Shown here in pieces: positions 1-5,053 of a stretch of 6,901 nt of DNA. Source of the DNA: JBNLBT01 sp050303435 (GTDB lineage Bacteria; Pseudomonadota; Gammaproteobacteria; Xanthomonadales; Marinicellaceae). The position numbers and the translations under genes were made by a program. The notes beneath the pieces were generated by a model that did not search any database, was not told the DNA's origin, and saw nothing but the letters and a program-made list of their open reading frames with translations. The stretch lies in contig JBNLBT010000141.1 in assembly GCA_050303435.1 (NCBI GenBank), forward strand, positions 1-6,901, in the 5' to 3' direction. Each line of letters begins with the position of its first letter. The stretch's first letter is position 1.

Positions 1-1109
1 GCGTTGAACGGTTGGCCGCGCAAGTCATCCAGCCGGCGACCGATGCGTTGTGCCGTGCGGGTGGCAGAGGCCTCAACCGCGATTGAACCGATGCGCCGCT
101 GTTCTCCTGCGCCGGGGTTCTGGCGCGATTTGAATGCCGCCAAACGCTCGGGGTCAGCGGCAAAAGCGGCAATGGCTTCGCGCTGCTGAAGGGCGGATAT
201 TTCACCCAGTGCGATGGCTTCCACGCTGCGATCAAACTGCGCCGAATTGATGTCTTTGAGTGCCGGTCTGATCAACAAATCGTCTTTGCCCAAAGTCGCC
301 AGCGCCGCGTCGGTCTGTTTCTGGATCAAAACGGAAAACACCTGTTGGGTGACCGCCAAGGGGTTATTCAGTGAGCCCTCATCCAGCAGCGGTGAGCCGA
401 CATCCACCACGATCAGGCGATCAGCCCCCATGCTGCGCGCCACAGCGATCGGCACATTGTCGGCCACACCACCGTCCACCAGAAGCCGTCCGTTGATGCG
501 CACCGGTTGAAACACGCCCGGCACCGACATGCTGGCACGCACGGCGTTGACCAGATCGCCTTCGGCCAACACCACGGCCTCGCCACTGGCGATGTCGCAG
601 GCCACCGCGCGAAAGGGGATCGGCAAATCATCGAAACGATCGCTTGCATCACTTTGTGCGGTCAAGTGGCGCAACAAAAGATTCAGGTGCTGGCCCTGCA
701 CCAGCCCTTGCGGTGTGCTGATGCGGCCGCGTCGGAAGCCGACCTCCAATCTCGAGGGCAGCGTGCGTTCATCGATTTTACGCTGCATGCTCTGCAGTTC
801 ACGGGGTGAGGCGTCGCTGAGTGCTTGATCCCACTCAATCCCGGCGAGAATGTTTTCCAGTTCATCGGCGCTGTAACCGCTGGCGTACAAGGCACCGATG
901 ATCGCTCCCATGCTGGTGCCGGCGATGAAATCCACCGCCACACCTTCGCGCTCAAGCACCTTGAGCACGCCCACATGCGCCGCGCCACGGGCACCGCCGC
1001 CGCCCAACACCAGACCAATGCGGGGCTTTTCAGCCGCTCGCAACGGTGCGCTGAGCGTCAAGCCCAAGCACAGCCACAGACACGTTGTTCTTATGATGCC
1101 ACTGACCAT
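1..1109 (-). CDS. Patatin-like phospholipase, PlpD-type (partial, 3' end outside window)
   Basis: Secreted serine lipid acyl hydrolase of the patatin/RssA/PlpD type; 369 complete codons are visible and the frame is still open at the left edge. Residues 1-25 form a signal peptide (hydrophobic core CLWLCLGLTL, likely cleavage near LRA/AEK). The oxyanion loop GGGGAR is at 36-41, the nucleophile elbow GTSMG at 64-68 with Ser66, and the catalytic-dyad Asp212 lies in VDGG. After the patatin fold, residues about 340-369 (RIGSIAVEAS, then a helix ending LRGQPFN) resemble the first strand and helix of a POTRA domain, so the full protein probably has a POTRA and a C-terminal beta-barrel like Pseudomonas PlpD. 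ATG 1109 is preferred over ATG 1118: the purine run AGAGG abuts the upstream ATG but sits 9 bases from this one. The patatin assignment is firm; the type Vd architecture is inference because the barrel is outside the window. Confidence 0.93.
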   Translation of the reverse strand, partial: MVSGIIRTTCLWLCLGLTLSAPLRAAEKPRIGLVLGGGGARGAAHVGVLKVLEREGVAVDFIAGTSMGAIIGALYASGYSADELENILAGIEWDQALSDASPRELQSMQRKIDERTLPSRLEVGFRRGRISTPQGLVQGQHLNLLLRHLTAQSDASDRFDDLPIPFRAVACDIASGEAVVLAEGDLVNAVRASMSVPGVFQPVRINGRLLVDGGVADNVPIAVARSMGADRLIVVDVGSPLLDEGSLNNPLAVTQQVFSVLIQKQTDAALATLGKDDLLIRPALKDINSAQFDRSVEAIALGEISALQQREAIAAFAADPERLAAFKSRQNPGAGEQRRIGSIAVEASATRTAQRIGRRLDDLRGQPFN

Positions 1110-1222
1110 GGCAGCCATCCTCTTTTTTGTGGGTGAGGCGTCCACACAGAGCCATCGCTTTGATGACCAGTCACGCCGCACGGCATGAAAACTCAGGTTG
1201 GTTGTCACACAGTGCACCCTTG

Positions 1223-1251
1223 ATGCTAGAGAAAATGCGCGACATTGGCAA
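1223..1251 (-). promoter_or_regulatory. Candidate sigma70 promoter of the patatin gene
   Basis: On the minus strand, TTGCCA (1251-1246, five of six matches to TTGACA) is followed after exactly 17 bases by TAGCAT (1228-1223, four of six matches to TATAAT). Transcription would start near 1216, giving a 5' leader of about 107 bases before ATG 1109. The position fits, but this is a motif match only. Confidence 0.45.
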
Positions 1252-1282
1252 GTGAAAACTGCCGCACTGAAGGGGGGGTCAA

Positions 1283-1317
1283 TGCTGCACTTGTCCGCAC
1301 AAGGGTGATTTGCAGCA
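1283..1317. repeat. Nested inverted repeat between the patatin and VOC genes
   Basis: An outer 7-bp perfect inverted repeat, TGCTGCA (1283-1289) and TGCAGCA (1311-1317), encloses an inner one, CTTGT (1290-1294) and ACAAG (1299-1303), around the loop CCGC, with GGTGATT unpaired on one side. It lies about 32 bases upstream of the candidate patatin -35 box and downstream of the VOC gene. It could be an operator or part of a transcript end; no T-run follows on either strand. The rest of 1110-1387 shows only a G7 run at about 1272-1278 and no coding signal. Confidence 0.35.
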
Positions 1318-1341
1318 CGTCGACATACAAGCGGCGATGAT

Positions 1342-1367
1342 CCGGGCAGACACCTGAGACTGCCCGG
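1342..1367 (-). terminator. Hairpin downstream of the VOC gene, possible terminator
   Basis: CCGGGCAG (1342-1349) and CTGCCCGG (1360-1367) form a perfect 8-bp, almost all-GC stem with a 10-base loop, starting about 20 bases past the VOC stop codon. On the minus strand no T-tract follows the stem, so it is not a textbook intrinsic terminator; it may act with Rho or simply protect the 3' end of the transcript. Confidence 0.4.
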
Positions 1368-1387
1368 TGGTGGTTTGAGGCGTGCGC

Positions 1388-1783
1388 TCAGTCCGTTGCT
1401 GGCACCATGCAGAAGGCGTTCAGTTTGTTGCCATCGAGGTCGCGAAAATAGCCGGCGTAAAAGCCGCTGCTGTTGTCCTCCGGGCGGAATCCAGGGTCGC
1501 CTTCATTGCTGCCGCCCAGTTCCAGTGCTTTGGCGTGCAAGGCATCGACCTGTTGCGGGGATTCCAGGTACAGAGCCACCATCACGCCGTTGCCCACCGT
1601 GGCCGCTTGCTTGTTGAACGGACGGCAGACACTCACGGACGGGGATTCCGGCGAGGCCGCCCAGGCCACGAAATAGCCTTCTTGCTCCATGAACCGGCCG
1701 ATGCCGATGGAGCCGAACAGGGCGTCGTAAAACGCCACCGCTTTGTCCAGGTCGTTGCTGCCCAATGTCACGTAACCAATCAT
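1388..1783 (-). CDS. VOC (glyoxalase/bleomycin-resistance) family protein
   Basis: A 131-residue cytoplasmic protein of the vicinal-oxygen-chelate superfamily, the usual length for a single-gene two-module VOC protein. Module 1 starts IGYVTLGSNDLDKAVAFYDA (2-21), the typical first strand and helix ending in F-Y-D-x-L. Module 2 runs from about 66, with strand VMVALYLE, a helix at 77-90 and the characteristic end GYFRDLDGNKLNAF (111-124). Family members are metal-dependent lyases, isomerases, dioxygenases or binding proteins; the substrate cannot be read from the sequence. ATG 1783 is chosen because GGAG lies 8 bases upstream. The frame extends to 1930, but that stretch is arginine-rich and unlike the family. 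It diverges from a YafY-type regulator across a shared palindrome, so that regulator probably controls it. Confidence 0.93.
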   Translation of the reverse strand: MIGYVTLGSNDLDKAVAFYDALFGSIGIGRFMEQEGYFVAWAASPESPSVSVCRPFNKQAATVGNGVMVALYLESPQQVDALHAKALELGGSNEGDPGFRPEDNSSGFYAGYFRDLDGNKLNAFCMVPATD

Positions 1784-1934
1784 TCTTTTCTCTCCAAATC
1801 TTCTGTTGCGCGGGCGGGATGATCTGTGCACCCCGATCCGACTGAATGCCCGGCCGACGCGCGACCGGATCGCTGCGACCGGCTTGAACATGTCCGCGCC
1901 GATGCGCCGCCCACAGCGCACCGTGAGCAAAGCA

Positions 1935-1986
1935 AGTATAATGACAACCTACTGACAGCATGATGTCAGCAATGATGATCTATACT
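1935..1986. promoter_or_regulatory. Symmetric divergent promoter/operator of the VOC and YafY-type genes
   Basis: A near-perfect 18-bp palindrome, CTGACAGCATGATGTCAG (1952-1969), is flanked by AGTATA (1935-1940) and TATACT (1981-1986), so each strand reads an outward-facing TATACT -10 box. The palindrome and the pair of boxes share the same centre (1960.5). With a 17-base spacer, both -35 hexamers would fall on the same bases (1958-1963), which match the -35 consensus poorly. This suggests the YafY-type protein binds here and either blocks or recruits polymerase in both directions. Expected start sites are near 1928 (minus) and 1993 (plus). A plus-strand TATAAT at 1937-1942 lacks a partner -35. 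The stretch 1784-1934 would be the VOC leader and shows only a loose 7-bp inverted repeat (1834-1840 with 1866-1872). Confidence 0.6.
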
Positions 1987-2030
1987 GAAATTTTTTGGCC
2001 GATCTTAGCCATGCAAACAACACAAACACC

Positions 2031-2034
2031 GGAG
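2031..2034 (+). promoter_or_regulatory. Ribosome binding site deciding the GTG start at 2043
   Basis: GGAG lies 8 bases before GTG 2043. The longer frame begins at TTG 1995, which has no Shine-Dalgarno sequence and would lie almost on the predicted transcription start (about 1993), so 2043 is preferred. Confidence 0.65.
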
Positions 2035-2042
2035 CGCGTCGC

Positions 2043-2720
2043 GTGAGGCGCGCCGATCGACTGATGCAAGTGGTGCATTTTTTGCGCCGCCAGCGCCAGG
2101 CGGTGACCGCGCAACGCATCGCCGAGAAGTTTTCGGTGTGTGCCCGCACCGTGTACCGCGACATCCAGGACCTGCTCAACGCCGGTGTGCCGATTTTCGG
2201 CGAGGCCGGCGTCGGCTACGTGATCGACAAAGGCTATCATCTGCCGCCTTTGATGTTTGATGCCGAGGAAATTGAAGCCCTGGCGCTGGGCATTGGCATG
2301 GTGCGCAGCTGGACTGATGAGGCCTTTGCCGCCAAAGCCGACAGCGCGTTTGAAAAAATTCAGGCGGCGCTGCCGGCCAACCGTCTGCACGAGTTGGAGC
2401 AGTTGAGCACCTTTTCCATGGCCAGCGCAGCCAAAGTGCCCTGGCGCATTGACTTTTCTGAATTCCGCGAATGCATCCGTCGACGCCGCTGCATCCGCTT
2501 TGACTACAGCGACCAGCACGGGGGCACCAGCCGGCGCACAGTGCGACCGCTGGCACTGGTGTTTTTCGGTCCGGTGTGGCTGCTGATTGCGTGGTGTGAA
2601 CTGCGCCGTGATTTCCGCAATTTCAGACTGGACCGCATCGATAACGCGCGCATCAGCGGCGCGCAATTCAAGGACGAGGCGGACAAGAATCTGGCGGCCT
2701 TTGTGGCCACCCGCGATTGA
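2043..2720 (+). CDS. YafY-type transcriptional regulator (HTH_11 + WYL domain)
   Basis: A 225-residue DNA-binding regulator. The N-terminal winged helix-turn-helix covers about 1-60: RRADRLMQVVHFLRR, then AQRIAEKFSVCARTVYRDIQDL (24-45) as the turn and recognition helix, then wing GVPIFGEAGVGYVID. The conserved LPPLMFDAEEIEAL (67-80) and GIGMVRSW (83-90) follow, as in YafY-family proteins. The C-terminal WYL-like ligand-binding domain spans about 132-205, with RTVRPLALVFFGPVWLLIAW (165-184) and the arginine-rich RRDFRNFRLDRI (188-199). WYL regulators typically sense small ligands or nucleic acids. It is divergently transcribed from the VOC gene, probably autoregulating and controlling it through the shared palindrome at 1952-1969. 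It ends 16 bases from the convergent lipoprotein gene, with no clear terminator between them. Confidence 0.93.
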   Translation: MRRADRLMQVVHFLRRQRQAVTAQRIAEKFSVCARTVYRDIQDLLNAGVPIFGEAGVGYVIDKGYHLPPLMFDAEEIEALALGIGMVRSWTDEAFAAKADSAFEKIQAALPANRLHELEQLSTFSMASAAKVPWRIDFSEFRECIRRRRCIRFDYSDQHGGTSRRTVRPLALVFFGPVWLLIAWCELRRDFRNFRLDRIDNARISGAQFKDEADKNLAAFVATRD

Positions 2721-2736
2721 GTGTCGCGGCCGTGTT

Positions 2737-3186
2737 TCATCGCTGCACATACCACTGCAGTGCATAACGATGATCGCTCAATTCACCGGCCTGCGACTGA
2801 AAGCTGCGCACCTCTCCGGTGGTGGAAAACACCGCGTGCCAATGACTCTGAGTTTCGGCGTCCAGTGCAAAGCGGGCGTTTTCAGAGTCCGGAATCTGGC
2901 GCACGATGCTGTGCGTCTGAGCCAGCACATCGTCTCCCAGCACGGTCAAAAACCCGGCGTCCATGGCGTGCCAGAAATCTGCACGCACAGGCCACACGAT
3001 GCGCAGCGGTTGTCCGGCCAACACCGCCGCGCGCAACGCGGCTTTGTCGCCGGCCAGGGGCGCGCCGTTTGGGTCGTGATGGTACACCAGCTGCCAGGCC
3101 CGCCCAGAGGAGGCCGTTGTCTGCGCGCAGGCCTGCAACAACACACACGCGGCCACCAGCGCCCAACATTTGATCCTGTATTGCAT
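2737..3186 (-). CDS. Small lipoprotein of unrecognised family
   Basis: I do not recognise a named family. The 149-residue product starts with a basic stretch and hydrophobic core (CWALVAACVLLQAC); Cys20 in LQAC is a plausible signal peptidase II lipobox, predicting a membrane-anchored periplasmic lipoprotein. The mature part begins with a short serine/threonine linker, then YHHDPNGAPLAGDKAALRAA (35-54), GQPLRIVWPVR (58-68), FWHAMDAGFLTVLGDDVLAQ (71-90) and a tryptophan-rich end (SHWHAVFSTTGEV, ALQWYV). The regular strand-helix-strand look suggests one compact domain. ATG 3186 has AGGTGA 5 bases upstream; an in-frame GTG at 3195 has AGGAG 5 bases upstream and would add three residues, so the start is uncertain. 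It converges on the YafY-type gene and is preceded by the co-directional marR gene, about 160 bases away. Confidence 0.8.
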   Translation of the reverse strand: MQYRIKCWALVAACVLLQACAQTTASSGRAWQLVYHHDPNGAPLAGDKAALRAAVLAGQPLRIVWPVRADFWHAMDAGFLTVLGDDVLAQTHSIVRQIPDSENARFALDAETQSHWHAVFSTTGEVRSFQSQAGELSDHRYALQWYVQR

Positions 3187-3344
3187 CGCTTTCACCTGGT
3201 CTCCTGAATGTCTTGATCACCAAGCAGTGTGCCAGCTCAGGTCTTGGTCAGGGCGCGGATGGGATCAATGGCTGCATTGCCGTGATCGACAGCCGGTGTT
3301 CAAGGCACCGCGGGCGGTTGAATGGCCTTAAGTCTCGCAATAAT
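3187..3344. other. Intergenic region between the marR and lipoprotein genes
   Basis: No ORF with coding character and no convincing terminator for marR is visible. On the minus strand a TTGAAC box is not followed by a good -10, so the lipoprotein promoter is unresolved. The only structure is a short imperfect palindrome, CTTGATCACCAAG, just upstream of the lipoprotein ribosome binding site. Confidence 0.4.
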
Positions 3345-3920
3345 TCAATCCCCCGGAGCGCTTTTGCCGTCGTGTTCCCGACAAATTTTTTCCGCTTCAT
3401 GCGCGGTCAACGGCTGCTGCACCAGCGCGCAGAACAAGCCCCCATCGGCCTGCACGCGGTGATGCCGACAACTGGCGCAGACCCCGAAACTCTGCAATCC
3501 ATTGGCGCGAATCAAGGCCTGCAGCAATTGCGACAGGGCCTCACCCAGTGACTTTTCTTGCGCCGCTGACAGGTTTTTTTTCAGTGCTCTGAACAGGCGC
3601 GTGGGCACCGCCGCCTGCAACACCGCTGCACCGTCCGCAGTCAATTGCAAATGCATGGAGCGTTTGTCATTGATGTCCGCGTGTTTGCTCAACAAGCCTT
3701 TGCGTTCCAGCACCTGAATGGTTTGCGACACGGTGCCTTTGGTCTGGCCCAGGTATTCACTCACCGCCTTGGGGGTGTCGCTGAAACGGTTGCACAGGGA
3801 CAAATAGTGCAACACCTCCAGTTGCACCGGTTGCAAACCGTGGTTTTTGACCGCCGCGCGGGCATCGGCTTTCAGCAGTTCACTCAAACGTTCAATGCGA
3901 TTGTAGATGTCATTTTCCAT
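3345..3920 (-). CDS. MarR-family regulator with C-terminal four-cysteine motif
   Basis: A 191-residue MarR-type winged-helix regulator. Helices at 1-45 give the dimer interface and linker (LQPVQLEVLHYLSL). The HTH and recognition helix span about 46-78 (AVSEYLGQTKGTVSQTIQVL, ERKGLL), the wing is at 79-94 (DINDKRSMHLQLT), and the return helix ends about 143. About 45 residues extend beyond a usual MarR protein and carry Cys148, Cys151, Cys164 and Cys180 (CxxC-x12-C-x15-C) with His153, His154 and His183 nearby, resembling a metal-binding or redox-sensing module. Cys43 is separate. It is divergent from a CPVC thioredoxin-fold gene, and the same 10-bp element occurs at both promoters, so autoregulation plus control of that operon is likely. 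ATG 3920 has no Shine-Dalgarno sequence; the promoter predicts a leaderless mRNA. The ligand is unknown. Confidence 0.93.
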   Translation of the reverse strand: MENDIYNRIERLSELLKADARAAVKNHGLQPVQLEVLHYLSLCNRFSDTPKAVSEYLGQTKGTVSQTIQVLERKGLLSKHADINDKRSMHLQLTADGAAVLQAAVPTRLFRALKKNLSAAQEKSLGEALSQLLQALIRANGLQSFGVCASCRHHRVQADGGLFCALVQQPLTAHEAEKICREHDGKSAPGD

Positions 3921-3926
3921 GGGTAT

Positions 3927-3955
3927 ATAGTATCGAGTAAAAACTTTCTTGACAA
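3927..3955 (-). promoter_or_regulatory. marR promoter (predicted leaderless transcript)
   Basis: On the minus strand, TTGTCA (3955-3950, five of six consensus matches), a 17-base spacer and TACTAT (3932-3927, four of six) place transcription initiation on or beside the A of ATG 3920, six bases past the -10. This matches the absence of a ribosome binding site. Its -35 overlaps the -35 of the divergent promoter by five bases. Confidence 0.55.
3929..3938 (+). promoter_or_regulatory. Putative MarR operator half-site at the marR promoter
   Basis: AGTATCGAGT overlaps the marR -10 box. The identical 10-mer lies inverted at 3989-3998 (read ACTCGATACT on the plus strand), inside a perfect palindrome. 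Only one half-site is well conserved here, so binding may be weaker than at the other site. Confidence 0.5.
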
Positions 3956-3977
3956 GCCGTTTGATGCGTTCTAAGCT
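3949..3977 (+). promoter_or_regulatory. Promoter of the CPVC protein/secreted protein operon
   Basis: A perfect -35 TTGACA (3949-3954) is followed, 17 bases on, by TAAGCT (3972-3977), a poor -10 with three of six matches. Transcription would begin near 3984, at the left edge of the palindrome 3983-3997, so a bound repressor would cover the start site. Confidence 0.45.
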
Positions 3978-3982
3978 ATTCG

Positions 3983-3998
3983 GTATCGACTCGATACT
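3983..3998 (+). promoter_or_regulatory. Perfect palindromic operator, probably for the MarR protein
   Basis: GTATCGACTCGATAC (3983-3997) is a perfect 7+1+7 inverted repeat, the size and symmetry expected of a MarR dimer site. With T3998 it contains ACTCGATACT, the inverted copy of the 10-mer at the marR promoter. It lies between the -10 and the ribosome binding site of the downstream operon. Confidence 0.6.
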
Positions 3999-4027
3999 TT
4001 AATTTACTTTACTTTTGGAGACAACTC

Positions 4028-4273
4028 ATGAAGAAAGCCATTTACTATCACGCCGGTTGCCCGGTCTGCGTCGCCGCCGAACAACAACTGCTGGACACCC
4101 TGGATACACAACGCGTGGCGCTGCAAAAAATTGATTTGGGCCAATCCCCCGAAGCGCGCGTGCAAGCGCGGCAGGCCGGGGTTGAATCGGTGCCGGCCCT
4201 GTGCATCGACGGCGCGGTGTTTCACATCAATTTCGGCGCTTCACTGGCCGACCTGATGGGAGAAGGGGCATGA
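4028..4273 (+). CDS. Mini thioredoxin-fold/glutaredoxin-like protein (CPVC)
   Basis: An 81-residue, signal-less, presumably cytoplasmic thioredoxin-fold protein, about glutaredoxin size. The first strand AIYYHAG leads into the redox motif C11-P-V-C14 and a helix (VAAEQQLLDTL). A second strand (VALQKIDL) follows, then VESVPALCIDG (52-62), where Pro56 fits the cis-proline facing the active site. Cys59 is a third cysteine near it. The dithiol motif implies disulfide reduction or exchange; the partner is unknown. ATG 4028 has GGAG 7 bases upstream. Its stop overlaps the next start (ATGA), indicating translational coupling with the secreted protein gene. The divergent MarR protein with a cysteine motif makes thiol or metal stress a plausible signal, which is inference. 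Confidence 0.87.
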   Translation: MKKAIYYHAGCPVCVAAEQQLLDTLDTQRVALQKIDLGQSPEARVQARQAGVESVPALCIDGAVFHINFGASLADLMGEGA

Positions 4274-5013
4274 AAAACAGCGCCTTTGTATTCGCCGGCC
4301 TGGGTCTGCTTGCACAGGCACAGAGCGAGGCACACAGTCAACACAACGGAGGCATTCAGTCGGCCAAATCCGAAGGGGTGCTGGCGCCTTTTGACATTGT
4401 GCACAGCAAAATCACCACTCAGGGCCACATCGCCACCTTCCACATGGCGGTGTCCGGACGCGCAGGTCAGACGAAACCCGCCGCCAGCGGCCAATTGGGT
4501 GGCAGTGAAGTGTTTTCCTATGTGTGGCCGACCTCGCTGGACGCCCACACGGTCGGATTTGAACACAACGCCGGCATCTTGGCCTTGGCGGTGACTGCGC
4601 ACCCCGATTTTGACGACACCCCGCTGTTCGATGAAAACGGCGACGGTCGACTCGACAACGATGGCAATCTGTGGCACAGCCACTGGGTGGTGTTGAAAGC
4701 CAATGATGCCTGTGGTGAGGGCGCTCTGGGCGTGGTTGACATTCCACAAGGCAGTCAGCCGCGATTGCCGAAAACCTGGCCGGGCCTGCCGATGCTCATT
4801 GACAGCCCGGGCTGGAACCCGGTGATGTCCGGGGACAGCGTGGAAGTGCGGGTGCCGTTTGACGACGCCGACGCACTGGCGCAGGTTCGATTCGACGGCG
4901 TCACCGCCGGCTTGCGGGTCAATCAGAGCGTGCACGCGCCGTTGTTGTGTGTGGTCAACGTGATGGACGTGGCCTCTGGAGATTTGTCCTTGCCGGGTCA
5001 GATCAACCAGTGA
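4270..5013 (+). CDS. Secreted protein with calcium-loop-like motif, function unknown
   Basis: A 247-residue exported protein; I do not know a named family, though it looks like a conserved one. A Sec signal peptide covers about 1-21 (possible cleavage after AQA17 or SEA21). The mature protein is strand-rich: FDIVHSKITTQGHIATFHMA (41-60), VFSYVWPTSLDAHTVGF (81-97) and ILALAVTAHPDFDDTPLF (103-120). DENGDGRLDND (121-131) resembles an EF-hand/dockerin calcium loop, and LWHSHWVVL (134-142) puts His136 and His138 in metal-binding spacing. The C-terminal part, VRFDGVTAGLRVNQSVHAPLLCVV (about 206-229) to DVASGDLSLPG (233-243), looks strongly constrained. Cys148 and Cys227 are the only cysteines and could form a disulfide in the periplasm. 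ATG 4270 overlaps the upstream stop (ATGA), preceded by a GAAGGGG purine run. Coupling to the CPVC gene suggests a shared role. Confidence 0.88.
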   Translation: MKNSAFVFAGLGLLAQAQSEAHSQHNGGIQSAKSEGVLAPFDIVHSKITTQGHIATFHMAVSGRAGQTKPAASGQLGGSEVFSYVWPTSLDAHTVGFEHNAGILALAVTAHPDFDDTPLFDENGDGRLDNDGNLWHSHWVVLKANDACGEGALGVVDIPQGSQPRLPKTWPGLPMLIDSPGWNPVMSGDSVEVRVPFDDADALAQVRFDGVTAGLRVNQSVHAPLLCVVNVMDVASGDLSLPGQINQ

Positions 5014-5018
5014 ACCGG

Positions 5019-5047
5019 GCGGCGGCGATCCAACGGTTCGCCGCCGC
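5019..5047. terminator. Strong GC hairpin between convergent genes
   Basis: GCGGCGGCGA (5019-5028) and TCGCCGCCGC (5038-5047) form a perfect 10-bp stem with a 9-base loop, between the stop codon at 5013 and the convergent CBS gene ending at 5054. It is symmetric and could end transcripts from both sides. Neither strand has a T-tract after the stem, so termination by this hairpin alone is uncertain. Confidence 0.5.
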
Positions 5048-5053
5048 GCCGCT

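Noticed and set aside
1382..1822. Plus-strand ORF of 146 codons opposite the VOC gene
   Set aside because: The minus frame encodes a recognisable VOC protein with a good ribosome binding site; this one has no family resemblance.
1834..1872. CGATCCG/CGGATCG inverted repeat in the VOC leader
   Set aside because: Only 7 bp with a 25-base loop, easily expected by chance in GC-rich sequence; no riboswitch-like architecture seen.
1784..1930. N-terminal extension of the VOC frame to 1930
   Set aside because: ATG 1783 has a well-spaced GGAG and gives the standard family start; the extension is arginine-rich and lies in the predicted leader.
1995..2042. TTG start at 1995 for the YafY-type gene
   Set aside because: No ribosome binding site, and it lies on the predicted transcription start; GTG 2043 has GGAG at 8 bases and gives the typical N-terminus.
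1980..2765. Long minus-strand ORF (261 codons) opposite the YafY-type gene
   Set aside because: It is the antisense shadow of a gene with clear HTH and WYL motifs; its translation shows no domain.
2587..3207. Plus-strand ORF of 206 codons across the YafY-type/lipoprotein junction
   Set aside because: It overlaps two better-supported genes in other frames and has low-complexity arginine/histidine composition.
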